Shown here: positions 25,058 to 36,979 of the stretch, piece after piece
How positions within the stretch are numbered: position 1 is the stretch's first letter
How the letters are laid out: each line of letters begins with the position of its first letter
Origin: Moniliophthora roreri
Taxonomy: Eukaryota > Basidiomycota > Agaricomycetes > Agaricales > Marasmiaceae
Direction: 5' to 3'
DNA: 64,000 bases
Assembly (NCBI GenBank): GCA_001466705.2
Contig: LATX02000194.1
Span: forward strand, 248,001-312,000
Program-made: the position numbers and the translations under genes
Notes under the pieces: generated by a model
What the model was told of the DNA's origin: nothing
Database searches by the model: none
The model's input: only the letters and a program-made list of their open reading frames with translations

Positions 25058-28000
25058 TCAGTAATCGAATCCAGCAGGAATAGAGAAACCAGATTTCGTC
25101 TGTGCGGTAGTTTTCCCTCTTCCTTTCCCTCTGCCACCACCGCGGGAGCCTCGCCCACGACCAGAACCTCGGCCTTTGGTAGGCTTACTGTCGCTGACGT
25201 TAGGACACTCTGCAGAATACATCAGTGGGAAAGAGTCACATGTAGCCATGTCATGAACATACTGCTACTGAAATGTCCACTTTGATTGCACTTATGGCAA
25301 ATACTCTTGCTTGATGCAGATTTACCCGGTAGATTAGCTGCAGAGCCACCAAAGCTTCGGGTCTGGTTCGTCGTTTCGGCATTCGGGCATGCTATTTGAG
25401 GTTCGGTGGTCAAATCTGTAAAGGAAAAAATCAACTAACAGACCATACCGTTTGCCCAATGACCTTCCTGGTTACACTGTATTTGAGGATTAATAAATAC
25501 CAATTTACTGAGGGTCTGAGATGAAGCCAACCTTGTAACAAGTACCACTCGTTCCACCTCGACTTGAGGGTCCTGCATTATTCTGCGTGCTTGCGGAGCT
25601 CCCAAAATTTCGACTTCTACTAGACGTTTCACTTGCTGCATTTGGACACGCTGTTTCGTCATTGGGTCAAATTTGTTATGGCTAATTTGATCGAGAAAGC
25701 ACACCGTTTGCCCAGTGCCCTTCCTGATTGCACTGTCGCAAGAGATTAGGATTACTATACTCCGGTTTCAGGAGCTGAGCTGACCTTGTAACAAGCACCA
25801 CTAGTTCCGCCTCGAGCCGAAGAGCCTGCATTGCTCTGCGCGCCCGCCCTCGTGGACGGGTCATCGTCCCATTCAAAGAATGAGCATGTTCCTTCGCATT
25901 TCCAGAACCACCTTCCTTGGTTTGCGCCTTCCTTGGTCACTTTCAATCGCTTGGCTGGGCGCTTGCATGCGCTGCATGATCTTGCCGATTCCCCAATTAT
26001 AGGTATCTCATGCGTCTGAGGTAGATTAGCACCCGACTAAGATCGTCTGTACGAAGCTCACAGTTGAAAATGTCCTCTTCGCAGGCACCTTTAGGTCGGG
26101 ATCATCTACAAAGCGGAAGAAATTGCACTTGCGATCATCTCCACACGTCCAGAACTGTCGCCCTTTGTTCTCATTCTCCTTCGTCACCGTTCTCTGCCCA
26201 GCAGGGATACCACAATCGCACTGAGGAGGTTCTCTATCAGACGTCTGCGCACTCAATGCCTGGGCGATTGCAGCTGTTCGAGCACCACTGGGAGATGAGT
26301 TGTCCGACGAAGGCGGGTTGACCCACTCGAACAATTGGCAGGAACTGCTTGAACATCCCCAATACAACTTTCCCCTCGAGTTGGAATTTCCAGTCACCTC
26401 CTTCTGTGTAGCAGGTTTGTCACAGTAGCATTGTTTACTTCCTGCCGCAGGTAATGTTTGACAAGGCCGACGAGGCGACGCTGCGGACGGTGGTTTTCTT
26501 GAGGTTCTAGAAGGAGGCTTTAGGCAAAAGTCTAACATGAATGAGTTTTAATGAGGACTTCATTGAGAGTGAAACACACCGGTATCATCCTCAGAATCAA
26601 CCTGGATAATGTCACCTCTATTACTAGATGGTGGTCCTCCCCCTTTCCCTCTACGACTGCTAGGTCCTCCATGGCCACCATCGGGACCGCCACCACCGGG
26701 ACCGCCACCACCGGGACCGCCACCACCGCCCCGTCCGCCACCGCCTCGCTGAGCCCCTCTGCTACGACCAGCTGCACCATTCTCCTGTCTTTGTGCCAAT
26801 TGGTTACCTGCTGCTTGAAAATGTTGTCGCAGGCACTATTACTTTCATCTTTAGTCCAAATTAATACGTAGAGTTCTCCCCACTCACCTCAACGACCTTC
26901 CCAAATTCCCGACGAGCAATAACATACATTTCCTTGTACTGTTCGAGGCTCTGATTTATTACGTCGTGTTTCGATCTTCTTCCTTCAGCAACCTCGACCA
27001 CGCGACGCTCAGTCTAGGTGTTCGCAGGTCAGCATTGAGAGAGCTCCTTAGACGGATATTTACCTCGCGACGCAATAACGGCTTGCTAAAACTTGGCGAG
27101 AAATCGATCTGGTCGTACCCTTCGACTAGCCCGAGTCCGAGTGTCGACGGAAGGAGGTACTTGGTTTGACCGTCCATGCGTTCTATGACATATTCACGTT
27201 CTATTACGGTGTTAATGTGGCCGGCGATAGTTGCGTCTGTACCTGGTGGAGATGTAAGGAGAGGCATTTTGATTTCGGCAGGGTACCTACCAATGCCATT
27301 CTTATCCATCAACGAAACCAAGTCTGCTTCTGTTAATAAACTCGGCCTTGAAGTTTCACCATGTCGCAACTCGCAAACAGACGGTTGAAATTCTTGTCCT
27401 TCTTCGAAGTCCGGTAGCTCGTGGTCATTCCACTTGTCGTATGGAAAGACCATCAAGTAGTTCCTCTCCGTGACAGTAAGACCTGGATATTCAATCAGTG
27501 GTGATACTGGTGCGATGCAAGTCCAAAGACAAACCTTTAGCCTCGAAGAGCTCGTCCCCGCACACCACCTCTACTACAGTTTGCCATCCCTTCGCGTCCT
27601 TTGAGCAGCAAGCCAAGAATCGTCTGGTGATGTACTCGTAGACTCGTTTCTCCTCTCCGTGAAGGTTGCCAGCGTATGCAGTGGGATGAATGGGAGGATG
27701 AGCTTTGTCGTTATTCTTGCCCTTTCTCGGTGTGCTGAATCCACCTTCTTGGAGGCTATGGAAGTGAGACTAAGCGAAATGCTTCACTAGCAACAACAAC
27801 AACCCACGATGTCGCGAATGCGCCCCAAGAAGGATCGGCCCTCTGTTTCTCAATCAGACTTTGGAAGTCGAACTGTGAATCAAATTGATCGGTTTCCGTA
27901 CGTGGATACGAGAGGAATCCTTGTTGGTAAAGTTTTTCTGCAATCTAGGCCACATGAACAAAGTCTTCCAGATGGAAGAGAACTGAATGACGTACATCCA

Positions 28001-29145
28001 AGATTTTCTTAGGTGCAAGCTTCAACAGTCGTGAGCCGGCCTTCTGCATTTCGACTGTTGTGAGGGGCAGTGGTTTCCTGAGCGGTTAATATAAGAATAA
28101 GTCTAAATGAATCGCATTAAAGGTCTACCATTTCTTGGTCTCTTTTTTCTCCACCTTGATAACACGCGCGAGAGGATTGGCCATGACATGTTCGTATATG
28201 ACAAGCGCTTCATCCTCCGAGAAAAGTCGATCTCTCTTCCAGTTAAATGGTGTTTCCTGATCATCTGCGGTGGTGACGGCAAGATAGATATACCAGAAGG
28301 GTTCAGGTCGAAAGTTCTGGACATCTTTGAATCGCGCGACGACGAAACCAAGGCAAGGGAATTGACAAGGTCCTACAGGCCTATTTAACACAGTAGTTTC
28401 TTTTTTGAGAAATAGGTTGCTCGCACCGTACGAGTAAAGACCTTCATTTAAACCGAGCCTGCTTTTGATGTTAGTGGTCTGGTATCTTGTGAAGGCTGAT
28501 CCAATCTTGAGGTCAATTACAATTCTAGATTCAACGGCGTCGACGAGTCTGATGTCAAGATCAACTGGGTGTTGAGCTGCATAATGTATTTGTCTAAGTC
28601 GCACGATTGAGTAAAATTGGATGCTACGAGGTGATGTATAACTCACTGGGCCACTATAGCGTTGAAACGCGCTCTCTTGACAATGATACTCCTGTTAGCC
28701 CTCTTCGCCACCTTTGCTATCTCCGATCCTATGTGTTCTCCCTCTCTATCACAATCCGTCCAAATCATTAGAGTGGTTGCTTGTTTTGCCTCGTTGAATA
28801 TGTTTCGTTCCATTCCCTTGTTATCATCCTTAACCCGACTCACAGTCGGGGCATCAAATAGGTCGAATGGATCGCAGGAGCCCCATTTGCGATGTGTATC
28901 CGTAAAGTCAAGTTCTGTCAAGTGACCTGCCACAGCGGTGACGGTAAAGTGAGAGCGGGTTTGTGGATAGTCGAAGGCATAATTCTTGATGAAGTTGACC
29001 GAGGTGTTACGCTGAGAGATTTGGGTGAGTATGTAAGGTACATTGTCGTCGACAATATACTTACAGTCTGAAACTGGCCACCGGATAGAATCAGAGTTAT
29101 CGACTTGGCGATTGACGGCTTTTCAGCGACGCAAAGAACTCGCAT
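25058..29145 (-). CDS. TOP3: DNA topoisomerase III with GRF fingers and CCHC zinc knuckles
   Basis: Type IA topoisomerase that, with a RecQ helicase and Rmi1, dissolves recombination intermediates. It opens with MRVLCVAEKPSIAKSI, the Toprim start. WTDCDREGEHIGSEI carries the acidic Toprim residues, and the active-site Tyr is in GFLSYPRTETD (about 27895). The motif NGIG|TDATIAGHI is split by an intron near 27270. After the core comes a Gly-rich linker with three 15-bp repeats (26683-26727). Three GRF-type zinc fingers follow (GKLYWGC, GRQFWTC, GRWFWKC), then three CCHC knuckles, the first two with identical CNQEGHWAN on separate 28-nt exons. An RGG-like tail (GRGSGRGRGSRGGGRGKGRG) ends the protein. 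GRF and knuckle tails are known in animal TOP3A and many fungi. It is divergent from UTP25, with 212 bp between starts. Confidence 0.92.
25449..25476 (-). repeat. 28-nt zinc-knuckle exon of TOP3, duplicate 2
   Basis: This exon codes CNQEGHWAN and is flanked by a CAG acceptor and a GTATGG donor. It differs from the exon at 25705-25732 at four positions, all third codon positions and all silent. The neighbouring exons (ending TCYK, starting CPN) match as well, so a whole intron-exon module has been duplicated. Confidence 0.85.
25705..25732 (-). repeat. 28-nt zinc-knuckle exon of TOP3, duplicate 1
   Basis: Sister of the exon at 25449-25476. It codes the same nine residues, CNQEGHWAN, between introns in the same phases. 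The preceding exon ends GACYK and the next resumes with ACPN, completing a Cx2Cx4Hx4C knuckle. Confidence 0.85.
26683..26727. repeat. Three 15-bp tandem repeats coding a Gly/Pro linker in TOP3
   Basis: The unit gggaccgccaccacc occurs three times in a row. Read on the minus strand it gives GGGGP repeats between the topoisomerase core and the zinc-finger tail. Its length is likely to vary between strains. Confidence 0.85.
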
Positions 29146-29357
29146 TTTTGCCTTAGCTTGAAGTAATGTGTTACCGTATAGTTACAGTGATATTGTCCGG
29201 GAAAGACAGGGAAGCATCGCAGGTCAAAGTGGGTGGATGGTCCAGGTTCAAGTTCAACAGCGTGGAACGCGTCGCGTCGCCTATCAGAGCACGTGGCTAC
29301 ACAGCCACATGAGACCATTGGACGCTGGCCCGCGGGCGCTTGTAAAAAATTTCAGCG
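29146..29357. promoter_or_regulatory. Divergent promoter region of TOP3 and UTP25
   Basis: 212 bp lie between two outward-facing housekeeping genes, so both core promoters must lie here or overlap the coding starts. I see no clear TATA box or known operator. Confidence 0.45.
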
Positions 29358-31825
29358 ATGGACGACGGCAATGCCACCACGACAAAGCTCCTCACTCTTC
29401 TCAATGTCTCTGCGACCAAGATTGGAAAGAGAAAATGGGATATACATGAGGAATCACATCCAACGGAGAAGTTGAACAAGCGCAAAACGGCCAAATTTGC
29501 TACTGAGGAGACAAAATCGGTTTCTGAAGTTCAGGATGTCGACATGAAGTCTGCTGAAACATTGGGGAATTCAAAAGGAGATGAGGGAGATGAAGAAGCT
29601 GTGGGTACGTTTGAAACAAGCCATGGAATTGTTGACTCTAACTTGCTTTTTCAGATTCTGCCGATCCTTTTGAGCAACATTTTGGTTGCAAGCCTTTAGG
29701 CCTTTCGGACTCTTCACGTTCATCAGTCGATAATCGGGTGTGGAAGACTGTGAAAAGTACTCGCGGGAGACTTGGCCCCGCTGTTCAATCCATACCAGAA
29801 GGGTCTGAACCTGGGCCTTTGAGTAAGGTCGAAAATGCCGTGAGTATAGAGCCATATCGTTTGCAGGGACGGGTCTGACGGGAATTCTGGTGTAGATTCT
29901 AGAAAGAGTGAAGAAGTCGTTTTCAGCCCGGCAAGTAAGACTTCCCAAGGGTGCGCCCTCCATCTTTATCCTTCCAACCTATTTTTCATGGAAAGCTTAG
30001 ATCAGGCCTTGCTTCAGAATGACCTTCTATCCGTCTTGACCTCATATCAAGACTTCTACTCGACGTGCAGTTTATGGGAGACGAAAAAGTGCATCCGAGA
30101 GACAGCCGCATTACATCTTCTGAACCACATAACCAAGTACGTTGGCGACTATTTTCTCCCCTTCAAATTTCTTACAGTAGTCTCAGAAAACGGCGTCGGG
30201 TGCTGAAGAATAACGAGCGCCTGTCGCACGCTGCAAAAGCAAATGCAGATCCACCTGAAGATGTTCAGGATCAAGGTTTCACTCGCCCATCCATTCTCGT
30301 CCTTCTACCCACACGTAACTCTGCACTGGAATGGTTCAACGCTCTGATCTCCCATACGCCCACGCCCGACTTTCAAATACAGAATCGGAGCAGATTCAAC
30401 GCGGAATATGGTCTTCCACCGGATGCTATTGATAAACTTGCATCTGCGGAACCCGGCACATACCCGCGAGATCATATTGAGACCTTCAAGGGCAACGTGG
30501 ATGACTGCTTCAGAGTGGGAATTAAGATTACTAGGAAGAGTATCAAGGCTTTCTCCGACTTTTATCAATGCGACGTCATAATTGCCAGCCCCCTTGGTTT
30601 GAGGCAATCGATACAAAAAGAAAAGTAGGATGCCTCTATATACTGCTGCACCTTACTGATATACATATCAGGGGTGCCGACTACTTGTCTTCAATCGAGA
30701 TACTAGTGGTGGATCAGATGGAGGCTTTGACAATGCAGAATTGGGACCATGTCAAGGTGATTCTTCACAGAAAACCCTTTTCTATGTCCCCTCAAACTTC
30801 TTTATACATAGTTCGTAATGAGTCATCTCAACAAACTTCCAAAAGACTCCCACGACACCGACTTTTCTAGAGTCAAACCATGGTACCTTGACGGACAGCA
30901 CGTACATTCTCTTTCACTATCGTGAGGGTGCTAAGATTCTTGACAGAATGGAATACCTTCGACAATCCATTTTACTTTCGGCGTATGAGACTCCCGAGAC
31001 GAGGGCGCTATTCAACAACAACTTGAAGAACGTTGCGGGTAGAATAAGGCTTGAAAAACGATGGCTACCCATAGAAGTCCCTGAAGGCGTTGAACAGGTA
31101 CGTTCGCTCACCTCTTAGCCTAGATACTATCGTAATAACGAGGCTGCATAGAACTTTGTGCAATTCGATTGTGTAAGCCCGAAAGACGAGGCAGAGAAAC
31201 GGTTCAACTACTTCACCACTCAGGTATGTGTCCCTTCATCGAGTGTGGATGCCTTGCCAGATGATTCGTCGCCCAGGTCCTACCGGCAGTCTTCAAATCA
31301 GCAGTTCAAAGTGCCAACACCGCGATCTTTGTTCCATCATACTTCGACTTTATACGTGTACACAATCACTTCCGGAGCCTGACTGGGGTGTCATTCGCAG
31401 TGCTTTCCGAGTGAGTTCGCCACCACACTTAGTTCTCAAGCGGACGCTGACTTGGCTTTCAGGTACTCCACGAATCAAGATATATCTCGTGCGCGTCAAG
31501 CGTTCTTCTCGGGGCAAAAGTCATTCCTGCTAATGACTGAACGATTCCATTTCTACAAACGGTAGAGTCGCTTTACCCGTTCCGTCATTGGTCATTGACA
31601 ATGTTCCACACAAGGTACAAAATCCGTGGAATTCGCAACCTCATCTTCTATGGACCGCCCGACCACCCACAGTTCTATAGCGAACTACTCTCTTTCCCAT
31701 TCCTCGACGACAGCGTCGATAGCTCTGATGTTACTTGCCGGGTGTTGTACTCGAAATACGACTGGTTCCGACTAGAACGCATAACGGGCACAGAAGCTGC
31801 AGTCAACTTGATCAAGTCACTGTAA
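29358..31825 (+). CDS. UTP25: U3 snoRNA-associated protein UTP25 (DEF homologue)
   Basis: Nucleolar small-subunit processome factor needed for early 18S rRNA processing; a DEAD-box-like fold without a working ATPase. The N-terminus is Lys/Glu-rich and disordered, then DPFEQHFG opens the family signature. Further on, [52 protein letters not shown] and [19 protein letters not shown] match UTP25 in order. The C-terminus has [20 protein letters not shown] and [15 protein letters not shown]. One apparent frame break near 29950 is resolved by a 50-nt intron (gtgcgc to cttag) joining RLPK to [10 protein letters not shown]. It is expressed divergently from TOP3. Confidence 0.9.
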
Positions 31826-32013
31826 CATGTAGCTAATGTAGTACAATATTTATTCTTTATCATCGGACGTGATTTGATTCTACAACGCATATTACTTCCT
31901 TCTTCTAAGGTCAGTAATATACATCATCCTATAGTTGAATGAATAGGACGAAGGAAAAGAAAAAGCAAGATGTATGTATGTGTGGGGTATCCTTGGTAGT
32001 CGACGCCATCGGA

Positions 32014-33446
32014 TCAGAAAGCAGTCGTGGAGTCAACCTCGATCGTAGGGACGATAGAAGCAATAAATTTGAGGAAAACAACCAAATAGAAGTCCACACG
32101 CATTCCTTCGACTTCTTCGTCCTCTCCGCCAGCAGACTTGTCATCCTTGCTGCTCTTCCTGCCAAACCACTTCTTCTTCTCCTTGGGTGAAGCCTTCTGT
32201 TGTGCGAGCTGCTCGGCGACAACACTGTTGTTCATTCGCTCAATGACCTTTTTCATGACACTGGCGTGTTTGCAGGGATGCACAGAGGCTGCTTGAAGTG
32301 ATGCGGAATGGGGGAACGGCTCAATGGTGACGGTCTTGGATGCGTGTTCCGCGGAGACGTCTTGGAATATTTGAGCTGGAGTCAGGGGTGTTCGGTTCTG
32401 AAGAGGAATAACGATTAACTGACGGCAAGAAATAGGGGGATGTATGGTTCGTACTTCATCGTAACCGAGCAACCAAATACGGGGAGTCTGGTAATACTTG
32501 TCGTATGTAATCATGACATCGTAGGTCCGTACTTGAAGCAAGTTTCCTGTGGCGACTTCAATTTGACTGGGGCAAGTCAGGGCACGCTTTCGATCCCGTA
32601 GAATGGATCACTCACCTCGTATCGATAATATTCGAAGGTGCTGTCGTCTTTGGAGCTGCAGTGGCCTCGTCACCTTCCTCCAGGTCATCTTCCTCCATGT
32701 CTGGAATATCATCCAGGTCCGGGATCTCTTCCTTGACATCACCAGGTTTCAACGACATCCCACTGACACCCGCAGATAACTCGTCATGAGCACCGTCATC
32801 TGGTATATCTGCGATCTCCCCTGGGTTTGCCGCACCAGCCAAATTCGATTTACGTCCTGCATGTGTCTCAACCCACTCATCGCCATCACCCGAACCGGCA
32901 GAGTCATCAAGTGACAAAAGTCGTTCGGCATCCTCATCTGCGTCAGTGTAGGCGAGGGAAGTGGCACGTCGGAGACAGGGTACGCCTCGTGTGATCAGAT
33001 ATTGTTTATCCGCAGGTAGATAGTCTCGAGCCTTTGAAGTATCTCCTTTCTCCCTGTATTGCAGATGAATGGGATGCTTAGGAATTGACCGCTTCCGAAG
33101 GTTGATACATGACTCACCAAGTCCACACGGGAAACTTGTAGACAAGAAAGTCTCCAGCAGCGACGAATTCCTCTACGAGATCAGATAAGCCTCTCTAACG
33201 CGTTCGATGACTGGAATATGGCACACCAGGGGTGATACGACCATGCTCCTTAAATTTACTTTCTTTGAGGACCTGGGTACTTGACTATGAGCCAGAGTTC
33301 TCGGAGACATTTAGAGAGCAGCTAGCGCCGCTCCTGTTTGGCTTACCGGACTGAGATAATCACGTATGCTCCAGTATTGTTGCTTCGGCATCGATTAGTA
33401 GTAAGAAAGCGGTGTGAAACTTGGTTCATACCTGTATAGCGTGCAT
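32014..33446 (-). CDS. ATG3: Autophagy E2-like conjugating enzyme ATG3
   Basis: E2-like enzyme that transfers Atg8 to phosphatidylethanolamine on growing autophagosomes. The first exon codes only MHAIQ (33446); after an intron [11 protein letters not shown] follows, then [35 protein letters not shown] continues the family pattern, with the acidic flexible region ([15 protein letters not shown]) that binds Atg7 in homologues. The second half has [20 protein letters not shown] and the catalytic Cys in [11 protein letters not shown]. The protein ends [20 protein letters not shown], typical of ATG3. An insertion after the catalytic loop is rich in Lys/Ser/Glu ([14 protein letters not shown]) and is longer than in yeast. 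I saw no lesion. Confidence 0.94.
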
Positions 33447-33629
33447 TGCGGATTGTGGAGGTGGTACAGAACAAGGTGCAAGGACAAATCGTAAACGACT
33501 CTCAGCTGCCTAAACCGATCGATTCACGTGTGACCTCCTATGGTACTCTGCGAAAATAGGAAGAAAATGGTAACCGAAAGATATATAACATGCACATACA
33601 ACTGCATAGGATATATAGCAATATATGAA

Positions 33630-34912
33630 CTATGCTGCTGCGACGATAGCTGTCTGCGCAGAGTCCATGACAGACTCTGACTTGCGCTTGTGCTTCTTCT
33701 CCTTCTCCTTCTTCGATAAATCATCTACCACTTGTACTTTGTCTGCTGATTTTCTCTTTTTCTTTTCCTTGTTATTCTCCTCCTCTGACGGTGCCTCCCT
33801 TCCATCCTTTGAAGAGGCAGCTGCAGCTTTCGCCTCCTTCTCTGCTTTCTTCCGTTTTTTTCTCTCCTCTTTCGACTCTTCGCCGGTTTCCTCTGCTTTC
33901 CGTTTCTTGCTCTTCTCACTGTCGGTGGCCTCTGCAGGCGCACTCATCTCAATATCTTGCGCGGTGGAATCAGCATTCAATGCTTGTGCAAGTTTCTTCG
34001 CCTCCTTCTTCGCCTTCTTTTCCTCCTTCCGCCTCTTCTTCTCTTCCTTGGTCTCATCATGTGAAGAGCTTTCTTTATCCTTCTTCTTATCCTTGCTCTT
34101 CGAGGATTCGTGCTCAGGTGACTCGACATCGTTCTTGACCTTTTTGCTTGATCGTGTATCTTCACCCTACAAACGGGTGAATATTGTACCTCATCCTGAA
34201 GTTGCCGATAACGTACGTTTTCGCCGTCTTCTTTGGACCGTTTCTTCTTATCCTTCTTATCCTTCTTATCCTCCTTATCCTTCTTCCCTTCGGTCTTCGT
34301 GGAGTCGTCAATCGCCAGCTCGGAACTGTTCTGCTCTGTCGGTGCAGGGTCTGATTTTGTAGGTGCGGGAGGTTGAGGAACAGAAGGAGAATACCGTGGT
34401 GTACCTAGCGGTGTATCGTTGCCTCCAGTCGCTGGAGAACGGTAGCTATATCCGCCATATCCTCCCCGCCCTCTGCCTCTCCGGAACGATCGATTTTGCG
34501 GAGATGTCCAGTTGTTTTCGCCAGTTCCATTTTGATTTCTGCCGTTCTGGCCACCCTTCTGCAACACCATAATGATATGAATTGCCCGCTGTATCAGAAG
34601 AGCTACAAAACACACCTTGGGGCCTTTGTACAAACTCTTTTCATACTTCTCCGCCTCACTTATGCATTGCGTGTGACCTTTGTATTCAGCGGGGGTGTTG
34701 AAGGTCGTGCTGCAATCAATGCAATCGAATCCTGCATGACAATGGCCTCGGTGTTGATCTAATTTTGGTTTCTTTACAACATCTCCGCAACCTTGAGACA
34801 AACATTTCAGCCCAGATCCCCGAAAAAGTGAGAGAATCTACCATGACACCTGTGAAATGTAAGCCTTGGGAGATGAGCACGGTATTGAAATTACTCACTG
34901 AAATGAAACCAT
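33630..34912 (-). CDS. LYAR: LYAR-type C2HC zinc-finger nucleolar protein
   Basis: Cell-growth-regulating nucleolar protein family, linked to rRNA processing. The start at 34912 is only recovered by three tiny pieces: exon 1 of 14 nt (34912-34899), a micro-exon of 8 nt (34849-34842) and exon 3 from 34791. Together they give MVSFQCHGCGDVVKKPKLDQ, the first LYAR finger; FDCIDCSTTF and YKGHTQCISEAEKYEKSLYK follow as the second. Introns are 49 and 50 nt. Later exons join KGPK to KGGQNGRN, then an RGRGGYGG patch and a long Lys/Glu tail (KKDKEDKKDKKDKKKR and similar) with nuclear-localisation character, ending SVMDSAQTAIVAAA. It lies upstream of ATG3 on the same strand. Confidence 0.88.
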
Positions 34913-35322
34913 TTGAGTTCCGTATGAGCTATGATAGCGTCGCCTAGGTAGGGATAACGGAAAGGACTCGGGCCCAAGAAATTTTTCGTTCACTCCCACG
35001 AGTAGACGCTTAGCGCTCAATAACCGCTTGTCCAATGCTTGCCATAACAATCATCTTGTCCATGACCATCATCATGCAACAGTCCTTCCAGTTTTCTCGT
35101 CGATGCCTCCATAACTCTGCAGCTGTCGAGCACAAAGTCAGATAAAAAGTGTAAAATACACGAGATTCCGGACATATGAGTGAAATGTCGTGTGCGTGCG
35201 TATTCCGGTATTCGATCGCCATTTTTTTTTTGGACTGAAATAGAGTCACTGCCACTAAATTTTCTTTCTTCAATCAACTGTTTCTTTACTTCCAGCTTCC
35301 GGCCCCGCTGAGGACGTCAACG
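34913..35322. other. Divergent spacer between LYAR and the heparinase-like pseudogene
   Basis: 410 bp with a T run at 35221-35231. It holds the LYAR promoter and the former promoter of the lyase-like gene. No gene is supported. Confidence 0.45.
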
Positions 35323-36979
35323 ATGGTGCCTCACTACAGCACCATCGACCAGAACACCAGTGACTCACCCTACCAGAATTCTTCGCACGAGCCTACTGGG
35401 TTTATCTCGCCGGAGACACCACAGAAGAAACGAACATCACCCTGGCTCAAATGGGTTCTACCTAGTATCATCTTCGTTCTGGTCATTATTGGTGCCGTTC
35501 TTGGCGGGGTGCTAGGCTCTCACCAAAGACCGTTCCTATGTTGATCTCGCTTGGCGAGAAATCTCGAACGCGTTCTCGTCGAATTTTGGTCCTGAGACCG
35601 ATCAATGGAATAACGGACACTTCCTTGATACCGCAGAGCTCAGTGCAGCGTTTAGGATAGAGTATGACTGGCTGTACAATGCTCTGTCAGACGATCAGAA
35701 GGGACAAATGCGAGATGCGTTGATCAAATATGGGTTGGGTCCCGGAGCTATGGCATACACAGATGCCTCAGTCAATTACGCTTGGTGGAGAAATGGTGTC
35801 AAGGACAATTGAAACTGCATCTGCAATGGTGGATTGACAATGGCAGCCCTCGCTATTCTTGGCGACGATACCACCGGCGACGCTCAGACCATCCTCCAGA
35901 ACTCCATTAACAATGCCAAAGCCAACTGCATTTTGGCCACTTCTAGCGATGGTACGTGGGCCGAAACTGCCAACTATTGGTATTTCGGTTCCACTGGACA
36001 CGTGGAGATGGCTTCAGCCCTCATCACTGCAACCGGCTCGGACTATGGTCTTCTTAACGACAATGCTGATTTCAAGAAGACCGGCAACTACCATGCGTAC
36101 GTGTACGGTGCTACTTCGCTCTTTAATTACGGAGATCATGGCCCCAACAAGTATTCCTCCACCGCCAATAGCATCATCTTCTACGCATCCGTCTACAGCG
36201 AACCCAAGTATGCATTGTTCCAGCGTGACCGTCCCGACGCCGCAGAACCATGGAGCATGTTTTGGTATGACCCGTCTGTAGCTGGCACCTTCTGGGCCAA
36301 TGCACCACTAGACATGTTCTTCGACGATGATCTCGACCAATGGATGTCTATGTGATCCTCATTCACCGATATCAATGCTCTTTACGTCGCCATGAAGACT
36401 GGCGCCAATTCTGGTCACCAGAATCATAATGATCTAGACGCTGGCGATTTTGTCATTGATGCGATGGGCATACGATGGGCTGGTGAGCTTGGAAGTGGGG
36501 ACTACTTGGCACCAGGATATTTTGTTGGAGATAAGCAAGACGACCAGAGGTGGATGTATTACCGCACTATGACCGAAGGCCAGAACACGCTTCTCATCAA
36601 CAAGAAACCAGCTCGTCTCTGGCCAACCCAAGATCATCAGGCACGAAAGGGGTGGTGTAAAGCAGTCGCCTGGTACGACTGTTTACGACCCTCCTTCGGG
36701 ACAAGCACGCTCTCGCTTGATGGGAAAGAGTTGAAGGTTGTTTTACGTTTGCCTTCCAGTGTTACCTGGACGCAGAGCGAGGCTAAGCGTATGAATGGCA
36801 ATGTTACACCTCCAGCGCCGGATCAGGAGAATCCTGGGGTCACCGTGTTGATTGCAGAGGTCCCACAGGGCGTGCAAACCGTCGAAGTTGTTTTCAACCC
36901 AAGCTGGGGAGATGATTTAGAGTTGAGAAATCCACCAAGCGTATCGTTGGATTCATGGGGCTTGGAAACACATGACTAG
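35323..36979 (+). pseudogene. Membrane-anchored heparinase II/III-like protein, broken
   Basis: The first frame (from 35323) gives a cytoplasmic tail and a membrane anchor (WLKWVLPSIIFVLVIIGAVL) like the type II anchors of the two GH5 enzymes here. Directly after it the frame changes and a heparinase II/III-like sequence begins inside the domain (LTKDRSYVDLAWREIS at 35519), so the domain's front part is missing. From there one frame runs to the stop at 36979, with two internal TGA codons. The one at 35810 sits where KDN-W-NCICNGG expects Trp, and the one at 36353 where WMSM-R-SSFTD expects Arg. Conserved GHQNHNDLDAGDFVIDAMG and RWMYYRTMTEGQNTLLINKK remain. The gap, frame change and two nonsense codons mark a recent pseudogene. 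Family placement is from recall. Confidence 0.82.

Noticed and set aside
29928..30000. Frame break in UTP25 after KKSFSARQ
   Set aside because: An intron from gtgcgc to cttag (50 nt) joins RLPK to [10 protein letters not shown] in the correct phase.
34363..34762. Plus-strand frames opposite LYAR
   Set aside because: No motif; they mirror the Gly/Arg- and Lys-rich coding sequence of LYAR.
35810..36355. UGA recoding (selenocysteine or reassigned stop) in the heparinase-like gene
   Set aside because: The two TGA codons replace different expected residues (Trp and Arg), the domain front is missing and the frame changes after the anchor, so ordinary decay is simpler.
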